From positions 495,055 through 559,054 of the forward strand of contig JARWZZ010000007.1 in assembly GCA_029866125.1 (NCBI GenBank): 64,000 nt of DNA. The letters are read 5' to 3'. The position numbers and the translations under genes are program-made. Positions 33,576-45,461 of the stretch are shown here, in pieces (within the stretch, counting starts at the first letter, position 1; each line of letters opens with the position of its first letter). The notes beneath the pieces are model-generated. The model saw only the letters and a list, made by a program, of their open reading frames with translations, searched no databases and was not told where the DNA came from. This DNA is from Limnobacter sp. GTDB taxonomy: Bacteria > Pseudomonadota > Gammaproteobacteria > Burkholderiales > Burkholderiaceae_B.

Positions 33576-35639
33576 TTAGCTATTTTTCACTTGAAACTTG
33601 CTCACTACATTGGTCAAATCTGAGGCAATTCCTTTCAGGCCTGAAACAGCTTGAGCTGCTTGTCGCGCCACACTCAAATTGCGTTCAGACAGTTGTGCAA
33701 CCACTTCAACTTGGCCGCTGATGCTGTCTGAGGCTTGGTTCTGCTGGCCCAAAGCATCGTTGATGTTTTGAATTGCACCTGCCACAGCCTGAGATTCACT
33801 GGTAATTTGATGCATGGCTTGGCCTGCTTTTTCCACTAGGTTGACGCCCAAACGTACGCTTTCCACGGCATCACCCATGTTTTTAACCGCAACATCAGAG
33901 CTTTGCTGAATGCCTTCAATCATGCCGTGAATGCTGTCGGTGGACTGGCGTGTGCGCTCAGCCAACTTGCGAACCTCATCTGCTACCACTGAGAAGCCAC
34001 GTCCTTGCTCGCCCGCGCGCGCAGCCTCAATGGCAGCGTTCAAGGCCAACAGGTTGGTTTGTTCAGCAATGCCTTTGATAATTAGTGCAATCTCAGAAAT
34101 TTGTCTGGATTGGTCTCCCAGCTGAGCGATCACCTCAGAGGTGCTTTCCACATTCTGTGAAATTTTGTTCATTTGGATGGTTGCTGAATTGATTGCGCCC
34201 AGCCCGTCATCTGCAAGTTGTTTGGCTTTGGCGCTGACTTCCATGGTGTGTGAGGCAGACTCTCCCGCGCTGGCAATGGAGGATGACATTTGTTCAACGG
34301 CAGAAGCCATGCCTGATGCTGCATCACTTTCCTGTGCGGCACCGTTTTCCAATTCATTGCTGCTTTGTACCAGTTGCTCTGAGGCATCCTGCACGCGGTG
34401 CGTATTGAGTTTGACTGCACTTACTGCGACTTCCATGCTGTCTGCCATGCGGTTCATGCTTCGGGCCAGCAGACTCATTTCATTTTTACTGTCTTTGCCT
34501 GTGTTGCAAATGTTGTCAGCTGCACGGGCAGTTAAATCTCCGTTGCCAAGGCGCAGGGCCAGTTGGGTTAATGTTTTACTGGGACTGGTGAGTTTGCCTG
34601 CAATGGCAGCCAGTGCCAACGACATAACCACTGCGGCAACAAGACCACTGACAACCAAAAGGCCAATCACTTTGTAAACCGGGGCATACACTTCGTCTTT
34701 TGCCACGGGTGAAACCACGGCAACACCCCCCCAGGCTTGGGTAACCTCATAGGCTGCAAACTCGTCCTTCAGCTTACCCTCAGCGGTTTTCCAATTCAGT
34801 TCTTGAATCCCAGATTGCTTTTGCCCCAAGTCAGTCAAAAATGTTTGAAGTTCAGGATTGCCAGCAGCAAGTTTCTGCCATTGGTCGCCTTGCAGCGTTT
34901 GGTGGATAAAGGTTTCGCCCGCTTTGGTTCCTTTTACCCGCAACACGTAAGGCACGCCGGTGTCTCCCACTCGGGTGGCCAAAACAGACTCACTTAATTC
35001 TGCAAACAAGGCATCAATGTTAAAGCCGACAAACAGCACCACATCAAACTGGCCTGAAGCGCTTTTAACCGGCACATACTGGGTCATGTAAAACTTGCCA
35101 AACAGCTTGGCTTCACCGGTGTAGGTTTCGCCCTTCACCACGGTTTGGTAGGCTGCGCCTTTGCGGTCGAGGAAAGTGCCGATGGCCCGGTCGCCATTTT
35201 CTTTTTTCAGGCTGGTTGAGACCCGAATGAAGTCATCGCCTGTTTTGGCAAAAACAGTGGCCACTCCACCTGTACTTTGTGTGAATCGATCGACCAGCTG
35301 AAAATTACCAGTGATAGAGTTTCCACCTAAGAACACGGCAGGGGCGTCTTTTTCGCCCAGCTTCGTGGTTTGATTCGCATCGATTCGCAGTTCGCCTGCA
35401 AACCAAGATTGAAACAGGTCAGCAAGTCTTTTTGTGGACTCTTTAGACAAGTCGTAGGCGATTTCGAGCTGATTCACCAATGCGGTGTTTTGCGTGCTGA
35501 CGTTTTTGTCTGATGCATCGCGTGCTGAGTTCGCTGCATACCAAGCAATCGACCCGATCAGTAAAACAAATATAACTCCAATGATCAGCGCACTAGAAAT
35601 ACTGATTTGTCTGGAAAGTGGTTGAGATGAGAGGTTCAT
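33576..35639 (-). CDS. Methyl-accepting chemotaxis protein
   Basis: A 687-residue chemoreceptor. A membrane helix near residues 15-37, a large periplasmic region of about 280 residues with Cache-type wording (FTQSTGGVATVFAKTGDDFIRVSTS), a second helix around 325-350, HAMP, then the signalling coiled coil. The hairpin tip (IAEQTNLLALNAAIEAARAGEQGRGFSVVADEVR) is the strongly conserved part that binds CheA and CheW. No CheR-tethering pentapeptide ends the protein (FQVKNS). The ATG at 35639 was preferred to a TTG at 35672; neither has a good ribosome site. The ligand is unknown. No other chemotaxis gene is nearby. Confidence 0.92.
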   Translation of the reverse strand: MNLSSQPLSRQISISSALIIGVIFVLLIGSIAWYAANSARDASDKNVSTQNTALVNQLEIAYDLSKESTKRLADLFQSWFAGELRIDANQTTKLGEKDAPAVFLGGNSITGNFQLVDRFTQSTGGVATVFAKTGDDFIRVSTSLKKENGDRAIGTFLDRKGAAYQTVVKGETYTGEAKLFGKFYMTQYVPVKSASGQFDVVLFVGFNIDALFAELSESVLATRVGDTGVPYVLRVKGTKAGETFIHQTLQGDQWQKLAAGNPELQTFLTDLGQKQSGIQELNWKTAEGKLKDEFAAYEVTQAWGGVAVVSPVAKDEVYAPVYKVIGLLVVSGLVAAVVMSLALAAIAGKLTSPSKTLTQLALRLGNGDLTARAADNICNTGKDSKNEMSLLARSMNRMADSMEVAVSAVKLNTHRVQDASEQLVQSSNELENGAAQESDAASGMASAVEQMSSSIASAGESASHTMEVSAKAKQLADDGLGAINSATIQMNKISQNVESTSEVIAQLGDQSRQISEIALIIKGIAEQTNLLALNAAIEAARAGEQGRGFSVVADEVRKLAERTRQSTDSIHGMIEGIQQSSDVAVKNMGDAVESVRLGVNLVEKAGQAMHQITSESQAVAGAIQNINDALGQQNQASDSISGQVEVVAQLSERNLSVARQAAQAVSGLKGIASDLTNVVSKFQVKNS

Positions 35640-35726
35640 GGCAGCGGAACTTAGGAAGTTGATACTCAACAAAGTATCCGACGGACATATCCTAGGCGAA
35701 GTATTGATTACAGCGGTAAAATTGCT

Positions 35727-36545
35727 TCAATTGATCAGCTTGACCCCCGAAATCGTTGCGATGGCCGGGGCATGGTCAGAGGGTTTTTCCCATTTGCGGG
35801 GTGCGCGGTCAACCACGCTGGCAGTGCAGGCAGGCACCAACGCATCAGAAAGCAGCACATGATCAATGCGCAGCCCTTTGTTTTTTTGAAACCCCAGCAT
35901 GCGGTAGTCCCACCAGCTGTAGGTTTTCGGGGCTTGCTCAAACAAACGGAAGCTGTCTTTGAGGCCAAAGCCAAGCAGGCGCCGAAAGCGACTGCGTTCC
36001 TCTTCAGAGCATAAAACTTGCCCAGCCCAAGCGGCGGGGTCGTGCACATCACTGTCTTCTGGCGCAATATTGAAGTCACCCACCAAGGCCAACTTGGGGT
36101 ATTTGGCAAGCCATCCTTCGCAGTCTTTAAGCAGGCCATCCAGCCATGCTTTTTTGTATTCAAATTTGTCTGAGCCCACTTCAGACCCATTGACCACGTA
36201 AGCACTTATAAAGCGCAAATCGCCAAAAGTGGCGGCAATGACACGTTTTTGCTCGTCTGGGAAGCAGGGCAGGTTGACCTCTACATCCACAGGCTTGGGC
36301 ATACTGGCCAATTTGTAGAGGATGGCCACTCCGTTGTAGGTTTTTTGACCTGCAAACACGGCACCATAACCAGCCGTTTCCAGCTCTGCAACGGGAAACA
36401 CGTCATCTGTCATTTTCAGCTCCTGTAAACCCAAAAGGTCTACAGGATTGGCTTCTAGCCACTGCAACAGGTGCGGCAAACGCACCTTCAGTGAATTGAC
36501 ATTCCAAGTGGCTAGCTTAATTTCAGGCAAATTGGATTCAGACAT
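35727..36545 (-). CDS. xth: Exodeoxyribonuclease III / AP endonuclease
   Basis: A 272-residue Mg-dependent DNA repair nuclease of the ExoIII/APE1 family. Motifs in order: IKLATWNVNSLKVRLPHLL, LLGLQELKMTDD (metal Glu), LVGDFNIAPEDSDVHDP (catalytic Asp/Asn), and the end WWDYRMLGFQKNKGLRIDHVLLSD with SDHAPAIATI (catalytic Asp-His). The ATG at 36545 overlaps the end of prlC by 8 bases. Confidence 0.95.
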   Translation of the reverse strand: MSESNLPEIKLATWNVNSLKVRLPHLLQWLEANPVDLLGLQELKMTDDVFPVAELETAGYGAVFAGQKTYNGVAILYKLASMPKPVDVEVNLPCFPDEQKRVIAATFGDLRFISAYVVNGSEVGSDKFEYKKAWLDGLLKDCEGWLAKYPKLALVGDFNIAPEDSDVHDPAAWAGQVLCSEEERSRFRRLLGFGLKDSFRLFEQAPKTYSWWDYRMLGFQKNKGLRIDHVLLSDALVPACTASVVDRAPRKWEKPSDHAPAIATISGVKLIN

Positions 36546-38604
36546 GGGTTTCCGCACTGTCAGCTACCATGCCGGTGTGGCGTAGCAACGCTTCAATAGA
36601 CGGGTCGCGCCCGCGGAAAGCTTTGAATGATTCCGCTGCTGGGCGGCTGCCGCCGACTGACAATATTTCCTCAAGGAATTTCTTGCCAGTTTCTGGGTTG
36701 TCGATGCCGGTTTCTTCAAACATGGCAAACGCGTCGCATGACAACACTTCAGCCCACTTGTAGCTGTAATAACCTGCAGCGTAACCACCTGCAAAAATAT
36801 GGGTAAACGAGTTGGGGAAGCGGTTGTAGGCCGGTGGGTTCAATACGGTGACTTCTTTGCGTACATCGGCAAGCACATCCAGCACAGTGCGGCCAGACTT
36901 GGGGTCCAGCTCGGTGTGTATCAACATGTCAAACATGGAGAACTCGACCTGACGCAAAGTCATCAACCCGCTTTGGAAGTTTTTCGCAGCCACCATTTTG
37001 TCAAACAGGGCTTTGGGCATGGGTTCGCCGCTGGTTTCATGCGCAGTCAAAGACTCAACGACTGACCATTCCCAAGCAAAGTTTTCCATAAATTGGGAGG
37101 GCAGTTCCACTGCATCCCACTCCACACCATTGATGCCTGCTACATCCAGCTCATCCACACGGGTCAACATGTGGTGTATGCCGTGGCCAAATTCATGGAA
37201 CAAGGTTTGCACATCGTCATGGGACAATTGCGCGGCCTTGCCTTTGGGCGGTTTGGTGTAATTGCAAGTGAGGTAAGCCACTGGTGTTTGAAGGCCAGTG
37301 GGCGTGGCTTTGCGGCCGCGTGCATCGTCCATCCATGCGCCGGACTTTTTGCTTTGGCGGGCATAGGGGTCGAGGTAAAAATGTGCGATCGCTTTGCCGT
37401 CTTTGATAACCTCAAAAAAGCGCACGTCGTCATGCCACAACTCGGCTGTGGCCGCCTGAATTTTTACACTGAACAGTTTTTCGGTCAGCTTGAACAAGCC
37501 ATCCAGCACCTTGTCTTCCTGAAAATACTGGCGCACTTCCAAGTCCGAGAATGCGTATTTTTTCTGTTTCAGTTTTTCAGAAACATAGGACACATCCCAA
37601 GACTGAAGGTCGTTCATGCCCAACTCTTCGGCAGCAAAGGCTTTGAGCTCGGCTAAGTCTTTCTCGCCAAACGGTTTGGCTTTGGTGGCCAATTCACGCA
37701 AAAAGGCAATCACTTCTTCAGGGCTTTTGGCCATTTTGGGCACCAGCGACAAATCGCCAAAGTGGCGGTAGCCCAGCATTTGTGCTTCTTCCAGTCGAAG
37801 CTCAAGCAGTTCTTTGGTCAGCGCGGTGTTGTCCAGCTCGGCTGGGCCAAATTCGGAAGCACGTTTGGCATAGGCTTCATAAAGTGTTTCACGCAGTTTG
37901 CGGTTGTCGGCATATTGCAAAACTGGAAAATACGAGGGGAATTGCAGCGTAAATTTGTAGCCTTCTTTGCCTTCGGATTTTGCCAGCTCGCGCGCACCTT
38001 CCTTGGCGTAGTCTGGAATGCCTTGCAATTCAGATTCGTCAGTCACAATGAGTTCAAAGGCGTTGGTGGAGTCCAGCACATTCTCTGAAAACTTGGCTGT
38101 GATGGCTGCCATGCGTTCTTGAATGGCTGAGAAGCGGGGCTTTTTATCCGCCGGCAATTCCGCACCGCCCAGCTTGAAGCCGCGCAGTGAGTTTTCAATG
38201 ACTTTTTTACGCGCTGGGGTAAAGTTTTTGGCCTCTGCAGATTGGCCGATTGCTTTGTAGATGGAGTACAGGCGTTCGTCTTGGCCCAAGTTGGTCCAGA
38301 ACTCGGTGACCTTGGGCAGGCAGGCGTTGTAGGCTGCGCGAAGTTCTTCACTGTCTGCCACAGAGTGCAGGTGGTTGACTACGCCCCAAGCGCGGGAAAG
38401 CTGCTCGGTGGCCAAGTCCAGTGGGAGGCTGGTTTTGTCCCAAGTGGCTTGATCCGCCGGTGTGCTGGCAGTGTCTTCCAATTGCGTGGAGGCCTTGGCC
38501 AACAGATGGTCAATCGCGGGGACCACATGCTCGGTTTTGATGTCTTTGAATCGTGGAAGGCCGGAAAAATCCAACAATGGGTTTGTATTAATGTCCGTAC
38601 TCAT
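36538..38604 (-). CDS. prlC: Oligopeptidase A (M3 metallopeptidase)
   Basis: A 688-residue cytoplasmic zinc endopeptidase, full length for OpdA/PrlC. The zinc site is [13 protein letters not shown], with the third ligand in the downstream [10 protein letters not shown] region. It degrades short peptides, including cleaved signal peptides. The order folD-prlC-xth, each overlapping the next by 4-8 bases, shows a tight operon. Confidence 0.95.
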   Translation of the reverse strand: MSTDINTNPLLDFSGLPRFKDIKTEHVVPAIDHLLAKASTQLEDTASTPADQATWDKTSLPLDLATEQLSRAWGVVNHLHSVADSEELRAAYNACLPKVTEFWTNLGQDERLYSIYKAIGQSAEAKNFTPARKKVIENSLRGFKLGGAELPADKKPRFSAIQERMAAITAKFSENVLDSTNAFELIVTDESELQGIPDYAKEGARELAKSEGKEGYKFTLQFPSYFPVLQYADNRKLRETLYEAYAKRASEFGPAELDNTALTKELLELRLEEAQMLGYRHFGDLSLVPKMAKSPEEVIAFLRELATKAKPFGEKDLAELKAFAAEELGMNDLQSWDVSYVSEKLKQKKYAFSDLEVRQYFQEDKVLDGLFKLTEKLFSVKIQAATAELWHDDVRFFEVIKDGKAIAHFYLDPYARQSKKSGAWMDDARGRKATPTGLQTPVAYLTCNYTKPPKGKAAQLSHDDVQTLFHEFGHGIHHMLTRVDELDVAGINGVEWDAVELPSQFMENFAWEWSVVESLTAHETSGEPMPKALFDKMVAAKNFQSGLMTLRQVEFSMFDMLIHTELDPKSGRTVLDVLADVRKEVTVLNPPAYNRFPNSFTHIFAGGYAAGYYSYKWAEVLSCDAFAMFEETGIDNPETGKKFLEEILSVGGSRPAAESFKAFRGRDPSIEALLRHTGMVADSAETHV

Positions 38605-39458
38605 GATGCTACCTCGCTTCTTTCAACTGCTTCCAATGTGTTTTGCAACAGCATGGTGATGGTCATGGGGCCAACGCCACCCGGTACGGGCGTAATCCAT
38701 GCGGCCACTTCTTTGGCGGAATCAAAATCCACATCGCCGCACAGTTTTCCATCGTCCATGCGGTTAATGCCAACGTCAATCACCACTGCACCGGGTTTAA
38801 TCATGTCGCCTGTAATCATTTTGGCACGGCCAGTGGCCACAACCAATACATCTGCACGTTGGCAATGGGCCTTCAAATCCTTCGTTTTGCTGTTGCACAA
38901 CGTCACGGTTGCGCCAGCCTGCAAAAGCAACATGGCTTGCGGTTTGCCCACAATGTTGCTGGCGCCGATTACCACAGCTTCGGCACCCCGCAAATTGATG
39001 CCAGTTAGCTCCAGCATTTTCATCACGCCGTATGGGGTACAAGGGCGGAATAGGGGTTTGCCGGTCATCAGCAAACCTGCGTTCGACACGTGAAACCCAT
39101 CCACATCTTTTTCACTGGCAATCGCTTCAATCACATCATGCGAGCTTAAGTGTGCAGGCAAGGGCAGTTGCACCAAAATACCGTGAATGGAGGAGTCCTT
39201 GTTCAGCTCGTCCACTTTGGCTAACAGTGCCGCTTGTGTGGTGTCTGCTGGCATGCGGTGCAGCTCGGATTTAAAGCCAGCCTTCTCGCAAGCGGATACT
39301 TTGTTACGCACATACACTTGGGAGGCTGGGTCTTCACCCACCAGCACCACGGCCAAGCCGGGCCTGCGGCCAGCAGCAGTTAGCGCAGCAGCGCGTTGGG
39401 CAATTTGTTCGCGAATGGAAGCCGACAGCGCAACGCCGTCAATGATTTGGGCAGTCAT
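38601..39458 (-). CDS. folD: Methylenetetrahydrofolate dehydrogenase/cyclohydrolase
   Basis: A 285-residue bifunctional enzyme of one-carbon metabolism. Motifs: [21 protein letters not shown] (catalytic Lys region), [28 protein letters not shown] and the NADP loop [14 protein letters not shown], then [18 protein letters not shown] and [12 protein letters not shown]. Its stop overlaps the prlC start by 4 bases. Confidence 0.96.
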   Translation of the reverse strand: MTAQIIDGVALSASIREQIAQRAAALTAAGRRPGLAVVLVGEDPASQVYVRNKVSACEKAGFKSELHRMPADTTQAALLAKVDELNKDSSIHGILVQLPLPAHLSSHDVIEAIASEKDVDGFHVSNAGLLMTGKPLFRPCTPYGVMKMLELTGINLRGAEAVVIGASNIVGKPQAMLLLQAGATVTLCNSKTKDLKAHCQRADVLVVATGRAKMITGDMIKPGAVVIDVGINRMDDGKLCGDVDFDSAKEVAAWITPVPGGVGPMTITMLLQNTLEAVERSEVAS

Positions 39459-39487
39459 TGGGTACTCAATAAAATACGAGGTAAAAA

Positions 39488-40129
39488 TTAAGGGTTCGAA
39501 TGCTCGGGCAGTTTGCGCAAAGCAATTTTTAGCAAATCAGCAACGGTGGTTACTTCCAACTTGTCCATGATGTTGGCACGGTGCGCTTCCACAGTTTTGA
39601 TGCTAATACTCAAATCATCCGCAATTTGCTTATTCAGGCGGCCAGCCACAATGCGTTCAAGCACTTGAAGTTCACGTGTGGTCAGCTTGGAATACAAGCG
39701 GCTTAAACGCTCATCCACTTTGGCGTTTTCAACCAGTGATCGGGCTTTTTCCATGTGCTGGTCAATCAGGGATTTAATCCGAGCCTCATTGAAAGGCTTC
39801 TCCAAAAAATCCACTGCGCCTTGCTTCATGGTTTCAACTGCCAGAGTCACGTCGCCGTGGCCTGTGATAAAGATAATCGGGATGGTGATCCCTTTTTCCT
39901 GCAGAATTTTTTGAACTTCCATCCCGGACAACTTGGGCATACGCACATCCAACAGCAACACCGCAGGGGTGGGCCACTGCAGGCTGCTTAAAAACTCCTC
40001 GGGGTCTGCAAAGGTTTCCACCTTATAGCCTTCGGGCTCAATGAGCCAAAGCAGGGAATCACGCACTGCCTCGTCGTCGTCAACAATAAAAACGGTTTCG
40101 AGTGGTTCCCTATTTCTACTTGGATGCAT
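39488..40129 (-). CDS. Response regulator, FixJ/TtrR-like (receiver + LuxR HTH)
   Basis: A 213-residue two-domain regulator. The receiver has [14 protein letters not shown] and the acceptor Asp in [14 protein letters not shown]. The LuxR-type DNA-binding part is [36 protein letters not shown]. The start at 40129 has AGGAA upstream and overlaps the kinase gene by 14 bases. It is the partner of that kinase. It lies 29 bases before folD. Confidence 0.9.
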   Translation of the reverse strand: MHPSRNREPLETVFIVDDDEAVRDSLLWLIEPEGYKVETFADPEEFLSSLQWPTPAVLLLDVRMPKLSGMEVQKILQEKGITIPIIFITGHGDVTLAVETMKQGAVDFLEKPFNEARIKSLIDQHMEKARSLVENAKVDERLSRLYSKLTTRELQVLERIVAGRLNKQIADDLSISIKTVEAHRANIMDKLEVTTVADLLKIALRKLPEHSNP

Positions 40130-42515
40130 TCGCGGTGTTCCTTGAGTCTTTGCTTGCGGTGTCGTTCGTCGCCGTGGGTTTGTTGGTGATCGACTCCGAG
40201 GTGGGCAGGGTGAATTTAAACTCACTGCCGCCATTTGGTGCCGGGTCTACCCACAATTGACCTTGATGATACTCAATAATAGTACGACAGATGTTCAATC
40301 CCATACCCATACCGTTGGATTTGGTGGTGAAAAAGGACTCAAACAACCTTTCACGGATCTCTTCGGGCACGCCAGAGCCGTAATCTCGCACCCGCACCAT
40401 GGCCATGGTGCTATTTACGCGATTCACGTGGATTTCAATCACCCTGTCAATCACGTTCAAATGGCCCATCGCTTCAATGCCGTTTTTAATCAGGTTCATC
40501 AACACCTGTTCAATCAAAATTGCATCAGCCACCACTTGCAAATTGGCTTCAGGGTTGTTCACTACAATTCGCGTGCCTTGGTTACGGGCTTCCAACCTTG
40601 AAAAACCGATTGCATCCTGAATAATTTTGTCCAAAAGGCACAAGCTGCGGTTAGGTTCTTGTTGTTTGACAAATTCCCGAATACGGCGAATCACATCGCC
40701 AGCCCGTTGGGCTTGGACGGACACTTTTTCCATCACCGGCAATAAATCTTCAGACTTAACCGTGCCAGCCTTCAAACGTGCAACCCCACCCATGGTGTAG
40801 TTGGCAATGGCGGTCAGGGGCTGGTTTAACTCGTGCGCCAAGGAGGACGCAAGCTCGCCCAAGGTGATAAGACGTGAGGTGAACTGCAATTTTTCCTGCT
40901 GTTGGCGGTTAACCTTCTCTGTTTCTTTGCGGGATGAAATGTCTGTAGCCACCTGCATCAGCACTGTGCGCCCATCCACCCAAGAAATAGGTCGGCGACG
41001 CACCTCGTACCAGCGCTGTGTGACGGGGTTTAGCCATTCAATGGACTCCATCGCACTTCGGTCATTCAGAGTTTTATCCAAACCCGGTGGGCTGGCTTTG
41101 GAAAACCAGTCTTTGTGCAGTCGATTTGTGAATATTGGCTCGGGCGAATCGCTTTGGGGATCTTCCACCACCACGGCTGCATCCAGCTCTTCCAAAATCC
41201 GCACGAATCGGCGGTGGGCGGCGGCCAGTTCTTCCCGAACCCGGCGGGGCTCAGTGATGTCAGTGATGGAGGTCATCCACCCGCTTTGGCTACCTTCACT
41301 GTCCACCAATGGGGACACGTACATCCGCGCTGCAAAAATGCTGCCTTCCCGGCGGCGTATATTCACCTCCAAACCTTGGCGTGGGGCGCGGCCTGACAAA
41401 ATCAGCCGGAGTGCCTCTTCTTGCTCTTGGTAGGAGTTTTCGGGCCAATAGGGGAAGGGCGGGGTCATGCCGACCAACTCGCTTTCTTTATAACCCGTCA
41501 TTTTACAAAATGCAGGGTTGACGTAAGTGATGCGGCCTTGCATGTCGAACGCACGCATGCCTGTAATCACTGAGTTCTCCATCGCACGACGGAATTTTGT
41601 TTCTGCCAGCAATTTCCGTTCTGCCTGATTGCGCATTTTTGAGTGGCGATACAGCAGGATAAAACTCCATACAATCACGGCGGACAAGCCCAGCACAGCC
41701 CAAGTCAGCATGTCTTGGAACAGCTCTGTGGTGGTGCGGTACAGCACGGCTCGTAATTTTAAACCGTGGCCGGGTGGGTCTAGCTGCACCTCATGGCTGA
41801 GTTTGGCGTTGTCGATGGACCGGCTGGAATTGGATGCAATCATGTTGCCGCCACTGTCCACCACACTGACCAAATACAGCTGGGTGAAGGAGGTGGGTAC
41901 CGCATCATTTAAAATGGCGCTAATTGGCAGTGTGGCTGCCACTACACCCTTGAACTTGCTGTCCACAATCACGGGCACATGAATTTCAGTGTACACCGCA
42001 CCGCTGATGCTTAAAAACGGGCGTGCAAACACGGGCAAGCCGCCTTCCTTGGCGGTTGCAAATGCCCAGTAACTTTCCGCATCCTCAATAATGACGCCCG
42101 GGTCGTGCACCACCTCTGTGCTTCGCCCGCGTGGCAGCACCACCAAAGTGGCTTCTCGCTCTTGATTGATGTACAGAATGCTGGAGACCTCGGGCGTATC
42201 ACTCAAAATGCCATTGGCTTGCCGTCTAAATGAATCTTCTTCAAACCCTTGCTGTTCAATGCTACGGGCAATTTGAATCAGCCGCTCCTGTGAGCCCAGG
42301 AGCCGTGTACGGATGGTTTGGCGAGCCAGTTCTACATCCCGAATGGTGCGCAGTTTGGCTTGGCTTTGATCTTCAGAATGAAGGGTATAAAAAAACGCCC
42401 CCATTGCAAGAATGAACAAAATAATACCCACCAGCGGAGTGGCCCACACCAAAGGGCTTGTACGAGGTTGGTCACTGATGCGCAATTGGGTAATTCTCTT
42501 TTCAAGGGTATTCAT
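40116..42515 (-). CDS. PAS-domain sensor histidine kinase, FixL/DctS-like
   Basis: A 799-residue kinase. Two membrane helices (about 24-46 and 268-290) enclose a periplasmic domain of about 220 residues. A PAS domain follows (AMENSVITGMRAFDMQGRITYVNPAF, about 310-430) and a second PAS-like region (LEELDAAVVVEDP). The HisKA box is LASSLAHELNQPLTAIANY, of the FixL/DctB group, and the ATPase ends in GMGMGLNICRTIIEYH. No haem-binding His pattern of FixL was recognised. The gene is divergent from aceE with 211 bases between starts, so it may sense a metabolite related to pyruvate or C4 acids; that is inference. Confidence 0.88.
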   Translation of the reverse strand: MNTLEKRITQLRISDQPRTSPLVWATPLVGIILFILAMGAFFYTLHSEDQSQAKLRTIRDVELARQTIRTRLLGSQERLIQIARSIEQQGFEEDSFRRQANGILSDTPEVSSILYINQEREATLVVLPRGRSTEVVHDPGVIIEDAESYWAFATAKEGGLPVFARPFLSISGAVYTEIHVPVIVDSKFKGVVAATLPISAILNDAVPTSFTQLYLVSVVDSGGNMIASNSSRSIDNAKLSHEVQLDPPGHGLKLRAVLYRTTTELFQDMLTWAVLGLSAVIVWSFILLYRHSKMRNQAERKLLAETKFRRAMENSVITGMRAFDMQGRITYVNPAFCKMTGYKESELVGMTPPFPYWPENSYQEQEEALRLILSGRAPRQGLEVNIRRREGSIFAARMYVSPLVDSEGSQSGWMTSITDITEPRRVREELAAAHRRFVRILEELDAAVVVEDPQSDSPEPIFTNRLHKDWFSKASPPGLDKTLNDRSAMESIEWLNPVTQRWYEVRRRPISWVDGRTVLMQVATDISSRKETEKVNRQQQEKLQFTSRLITLGELASSLAHELNQPLTAIANYTMGGVARLKAGTVKSEDLLPVMEKVSVQAQRAGDVIRRIREFVKQQEPNRSLCLLDKIIQDAIGFSRLEARNQGTRIVVNNPEANLQVVADAILIEQVLMNLIKNGIEAMGHLNVIDRVIEIHVNRVNSTMAMVRVRDYGSGVPEEIRERLFESFFTTKSNGMGMGLNICRTIIEYHQGQLWVDPAPNGGSEFKFTLPTSESITNKPTATNDTASKDSRNTANASK

Positions 42516-42663
42516 TAGTTTACAAAGAGTTGGGGTGGGTGGACGCTGAGCCGGTTGAATTCAGGGCAACTCTAGTCAATTGTGTGGTTGCTGGGGCTTA
42601 ACTGGTTCATTTCTACCCAAAAGTACTTGGTGAATTCCACAATATGAAACTGCAAATCATTAT

Positions 42664-42692
42664 TTGAAAAATAAAAGAATTAGTGGGATAAT
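42664..42692 (+). promoter_or_regulatory. Sigma-70 promoter of the pyruvate dehydrogenase operon
   Basis: TTGAAA (42664-42669) and GATAAT (42687-42692) are 17 bases apart. Transcription would begin near 42699, leaving a leader of about 28 bases before the aceE start. Confidence 0.65.
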
Positions 42693-42726
42693 TCTAATAA
42701 GGGATAAACATACAAAGGAGAAACTG

Positions 42727-45426
42727 ATGTCAGCGCTACCCCATTTCCCAGAGTCGGATGACCCCGACTTCCAAGAAACCCAAGAATGGCTTGATGCACT
42801 GGAAGCGGTGCTGGACAGAGAAGGCCCAGATCGCGCCCATCAATTGCTGGAAAAGCTGATCGATAAAGCCCGCCGCAGTGGGGCGTTTATCCCTTTCTCA
42901 GCCAATACAGCCTACGTCAACACCATTCCCGTGCATTTGGAAGAGCGTTGCCCCGGCAATATGGAAATGGAAGAAAAGCTGCGCTCCTGGATGCGCTGGA
43001 ACGCCATGGCCATGGTGGTTCGTGCCAACAAGAAAAGCCCTGCTGATGGCGGTGACCTGGGTGGTCACATTGCCTCGTTCGGCTCACTGGCAACGATGCT
43101 AGGCGTAGGTTTTAACCACTTTTGGCACGCTGAAACGGAAGACCACGGCGGCGACCTGCTGTACATCCAAGGCCACGTGGCGCCCGGTATTTACGCACGC
43201 GCCTTCCTTGAAGGCCGATTGACTGAAGATCAGCTGGACAACTTCCGCCAAGAAGTGGACGGCAAGGGCTTAAGCTCCTACCCACACCCCAAGTTGATGC
43301 CCGAGTTTTGGCAGTTCCCAACCGTGTCCATGGGCCTGGGCCCATTGATGGGTATTTATCAAGCGCGTTTCCTGAAGTATTTGCATGCACGCGGCATTTG
43401 CGACACATCCAACCGTAAAGTGTGGGTGTTCTGTGGCGACGGCGAGATGGACGAGCCAGAAAGCTTGGGCGCAATCGGCATGGCAGCCCGTGAAAAGCTG
43501 GACAACTTGGTGTTTGTGGTCAACTGTAACCTGCAACGCCTAGATGGCCCAGTACGTGGCAACGGCAAAATTATTCAAGAATTGGAAGGCGAATTCCGGG
43601 GCTCTGGCTGGAACGTCATCAAGACCATTTGGGGCGGTTACTGGGACCCACTGCTGGCGCGTGATAAAGAAGGTTTGCTGCGCAAAGTCATGGAAGAAAT
43701 GGTCGACGGCGAGTACCAAAACTGCAAAGCCAATGACGGCGCCTACGTGCGCAAAAACTTCTTTGGCAAGCATCCCAAATTGCTGGACATGGTTTCACGC
43801 ATGACGGATGAAGACATCTGGCGTTTGAACCGTGGCGGCCATGACCCCCACAAAGTGTTCGCAGCCTATTCTTCAGCCATGAAACATGCTGGCCAACCGA
43901 CAGTTATTTTGTCCAAAACCGTGAAAGGCTTTGGCATGGGCAAAGTGGGCGAAGGCAAAAACACCACCCACCAAACCAAGAAGCTGGATTTGGAGTCCAT
44001 TCGCCAGTTCCGCGATCGTTTCAGTATTCCAATTCCTGATGACAAACTGGAAGAAATTCCATTCTACAAACCCGCTGACGACTCACCGGAAATCAAATAC
44101 CTACACGAGCGCCGTAAAGCTTTGGGTGGATATTTACCCAAGCGTAGGAAAGAAGCCGACGAGAAGTTGAAGGTGCCCGGTTTGGATGCATTTGAAGCGG
44201 TGTTGGAACCCACCAAAGAAGGCCGTGAAATTTCCACAACCCAAGCCTTTGTGCGTGTGTTGACTGCCTTGGTGCGTGACAAAGAAATTGGTCAGCGCAT
44301 TGTGCCCATCGTGCCTGACGAAGCCCGCACATTTGGTATGGAAGGCATGTTCCGTCAATTGGGTATTTACTCCTCGCAAGGCCAGTTGTACGAGCCAGTG
44401 GACAAAGACCAAGTGATGTACTACCGCGAAGACAAAGCTGGTCAAATTCTGGAAGAGGGTATCAACGAAGCAGGTGCATTCAGTTCATGGATTGCGGCAG
44501 CCACGTCTTATTCCACGAACAACCGCGTGATGATTCCGTTCTACATTTATTACTCCATGTTTGGTTTCCAGCGTGTGGGTGATTTGGCTTGGGCTGCCGG
44601 CGACATGCAGGCGCGTGGCTTCTTGCTGGGTGGTACCGCAGGCCGCACCACATTGAACGGTGAAGGTTTGCAGCATGAAGATGGCCACAGCCATATTCTG
44701 TCTTCAACCATTCCGAACTGCGTCAGTTACGATCCCACCTTTGCCCACGAATTGGCTGTGATTATTCAGCACGGTTTGAAGCGCATGGTGGAAGATCAAG
44801 AAAATGTGTACTACTACCTGACGGTGATGAACGAAAACTATGCCCAACCTGGTCTGACTAAAGGCACGGAAGAAGGCATTATCAAAGGCATGTACATGTG
44901 CCGCCAGTCCACCGAAGCCAACGACAAGCGTGTGCAGTTGATGGGTTCAGGCACGATTTTGCGTGAGTCCTTGGCCGCTGCTGAATTGCTAGAGCAGGAT
45001 TGGAAAATCAGCGCCGATGTGTGGTCCGTGACTAGCTTTACCGAACTGCGCCGCGAAGGTTTGGACACAGACCGCGACAACATGTTGCACCCTGAACAGC
45101 CCCGCAAGAAGTCCTATGTGGAGCAAGAGATGGAAAAGCATGGCGGGCCTGTTATTGCATCAACCGACTACATGAAGTTGTTTGCAGACCAAATTCGCCA
45201 ATTCATGCCCAAAGGCCGCGAATATCGCGTACTGGGTACAGATGGTTTTGGCCGCTCAGACTTCCGTTACAAGTTGCGCGAGCACTTTGAAGTCAACCGC
45301 TATTTCGTCACCGTGGCTGCCCTGAAAGCATTGGCCGATGAGGGTAGCATCCCTGCATCAACCGTGACAGAAGCCATCAAGAAGTACGGAATTAACCCCA
45401 ACAAAGTTAACCCGGCCTACGCATAA
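42727..45426 (+). CDS. aceE: Pyruvate dehydrogenase E1 component (homodimeric)
   Basis: An 899-residue thiamine-diphosphate enzyme that decarboxylates pyruvate and acetylates the lipoyl groups of E2. The TPP motif is [10 protein letters not shown] followed by the NCNLQRLDG end. The head [19 protein letters not shown] and the C-terminal GFGRSDFR are typical of the AceE form. AAAGGAG precedes the ATG at 42727; the longer frame from 42664 starts on the promoter -35 box. It leads aceE-aceF-lpdA. Confidence 0.97.
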   Translation: MSALPHFPESDDPDFQETQEWLDALEAVLDREGPDRAHQLLEKLIDKARRSGAFIPFSANTAYVNTIPVHLEERCPGNMEMEEKLRSWMRWNAMAMVVRANKKSPADGGDLGGHIASFGSLATMLGVGFNHFWHAETEDHGGDLLYIQGHVAPGIYARAFLEGRLTEDQLDNFRQEVDGKGLSSYPHPKLMPEFWQFPTVSMGLGPLMGIYQARFLKYLHARGICDTSNRKVWVFCGDGEMDEPESLGAIGMAAREKLDNLVFVVNCNLQRLDGPVRGNGKIIQELEGEFRGSGWNVIKTIWGGYWDPLLARDKEGLLRKVMEEMVDGEYQNCKANDGAYVRKNFFGKHPKLLDMVSRMTDEDIWRLNRGGHDPHKVFAAYSSAMKHAGQPTVILSKTVKGFGMGKVGEGKNTTHQTKKLDLESIRQFRDRFSIPIPDDKLEEIPFYKPADDSPEIKYLHERRKALGGYLPKRRKEADEKLKVPGLDAFEAVLEPTKEGREISTTQAFVRVLTALVRDKEIGQRIVPIVPDEARTFGMEGMFRQLGIYSSQGQLYEPVDKDQVMYYREDKAGQILEEGINEAGAFSSWIAAATSYSTNNRVMIPFYIYYSMFGFQRVGDLAWAAGDMQARGFLLGGTAGRTTLNGEGLQHEDGHSHILSSTIPNCVSYDPTFAHELAVIIQHGLKRMVEDQENVYYYLTVMNENYAQPGLTKGTEEGIIKGMYMCRQSTEANDKRVQLMGSGTILRESLAAAELLEQDWKISADVWSVTSFTELRREGLDTDRDNMLHPEQPRKKSYVEQEMEKHGGPVIASTDYMKLFADQIRQFMPKGREYRVLGTDGFGRSDFRYKLREHFEVNRYFVTVAALKALADEGSIPASTVTEAIKKYGINPNKVNPAYA

Positions 45427-45461
45427 GGCACAGGGTCAACATGAAAATCGAGAGGGATGTT

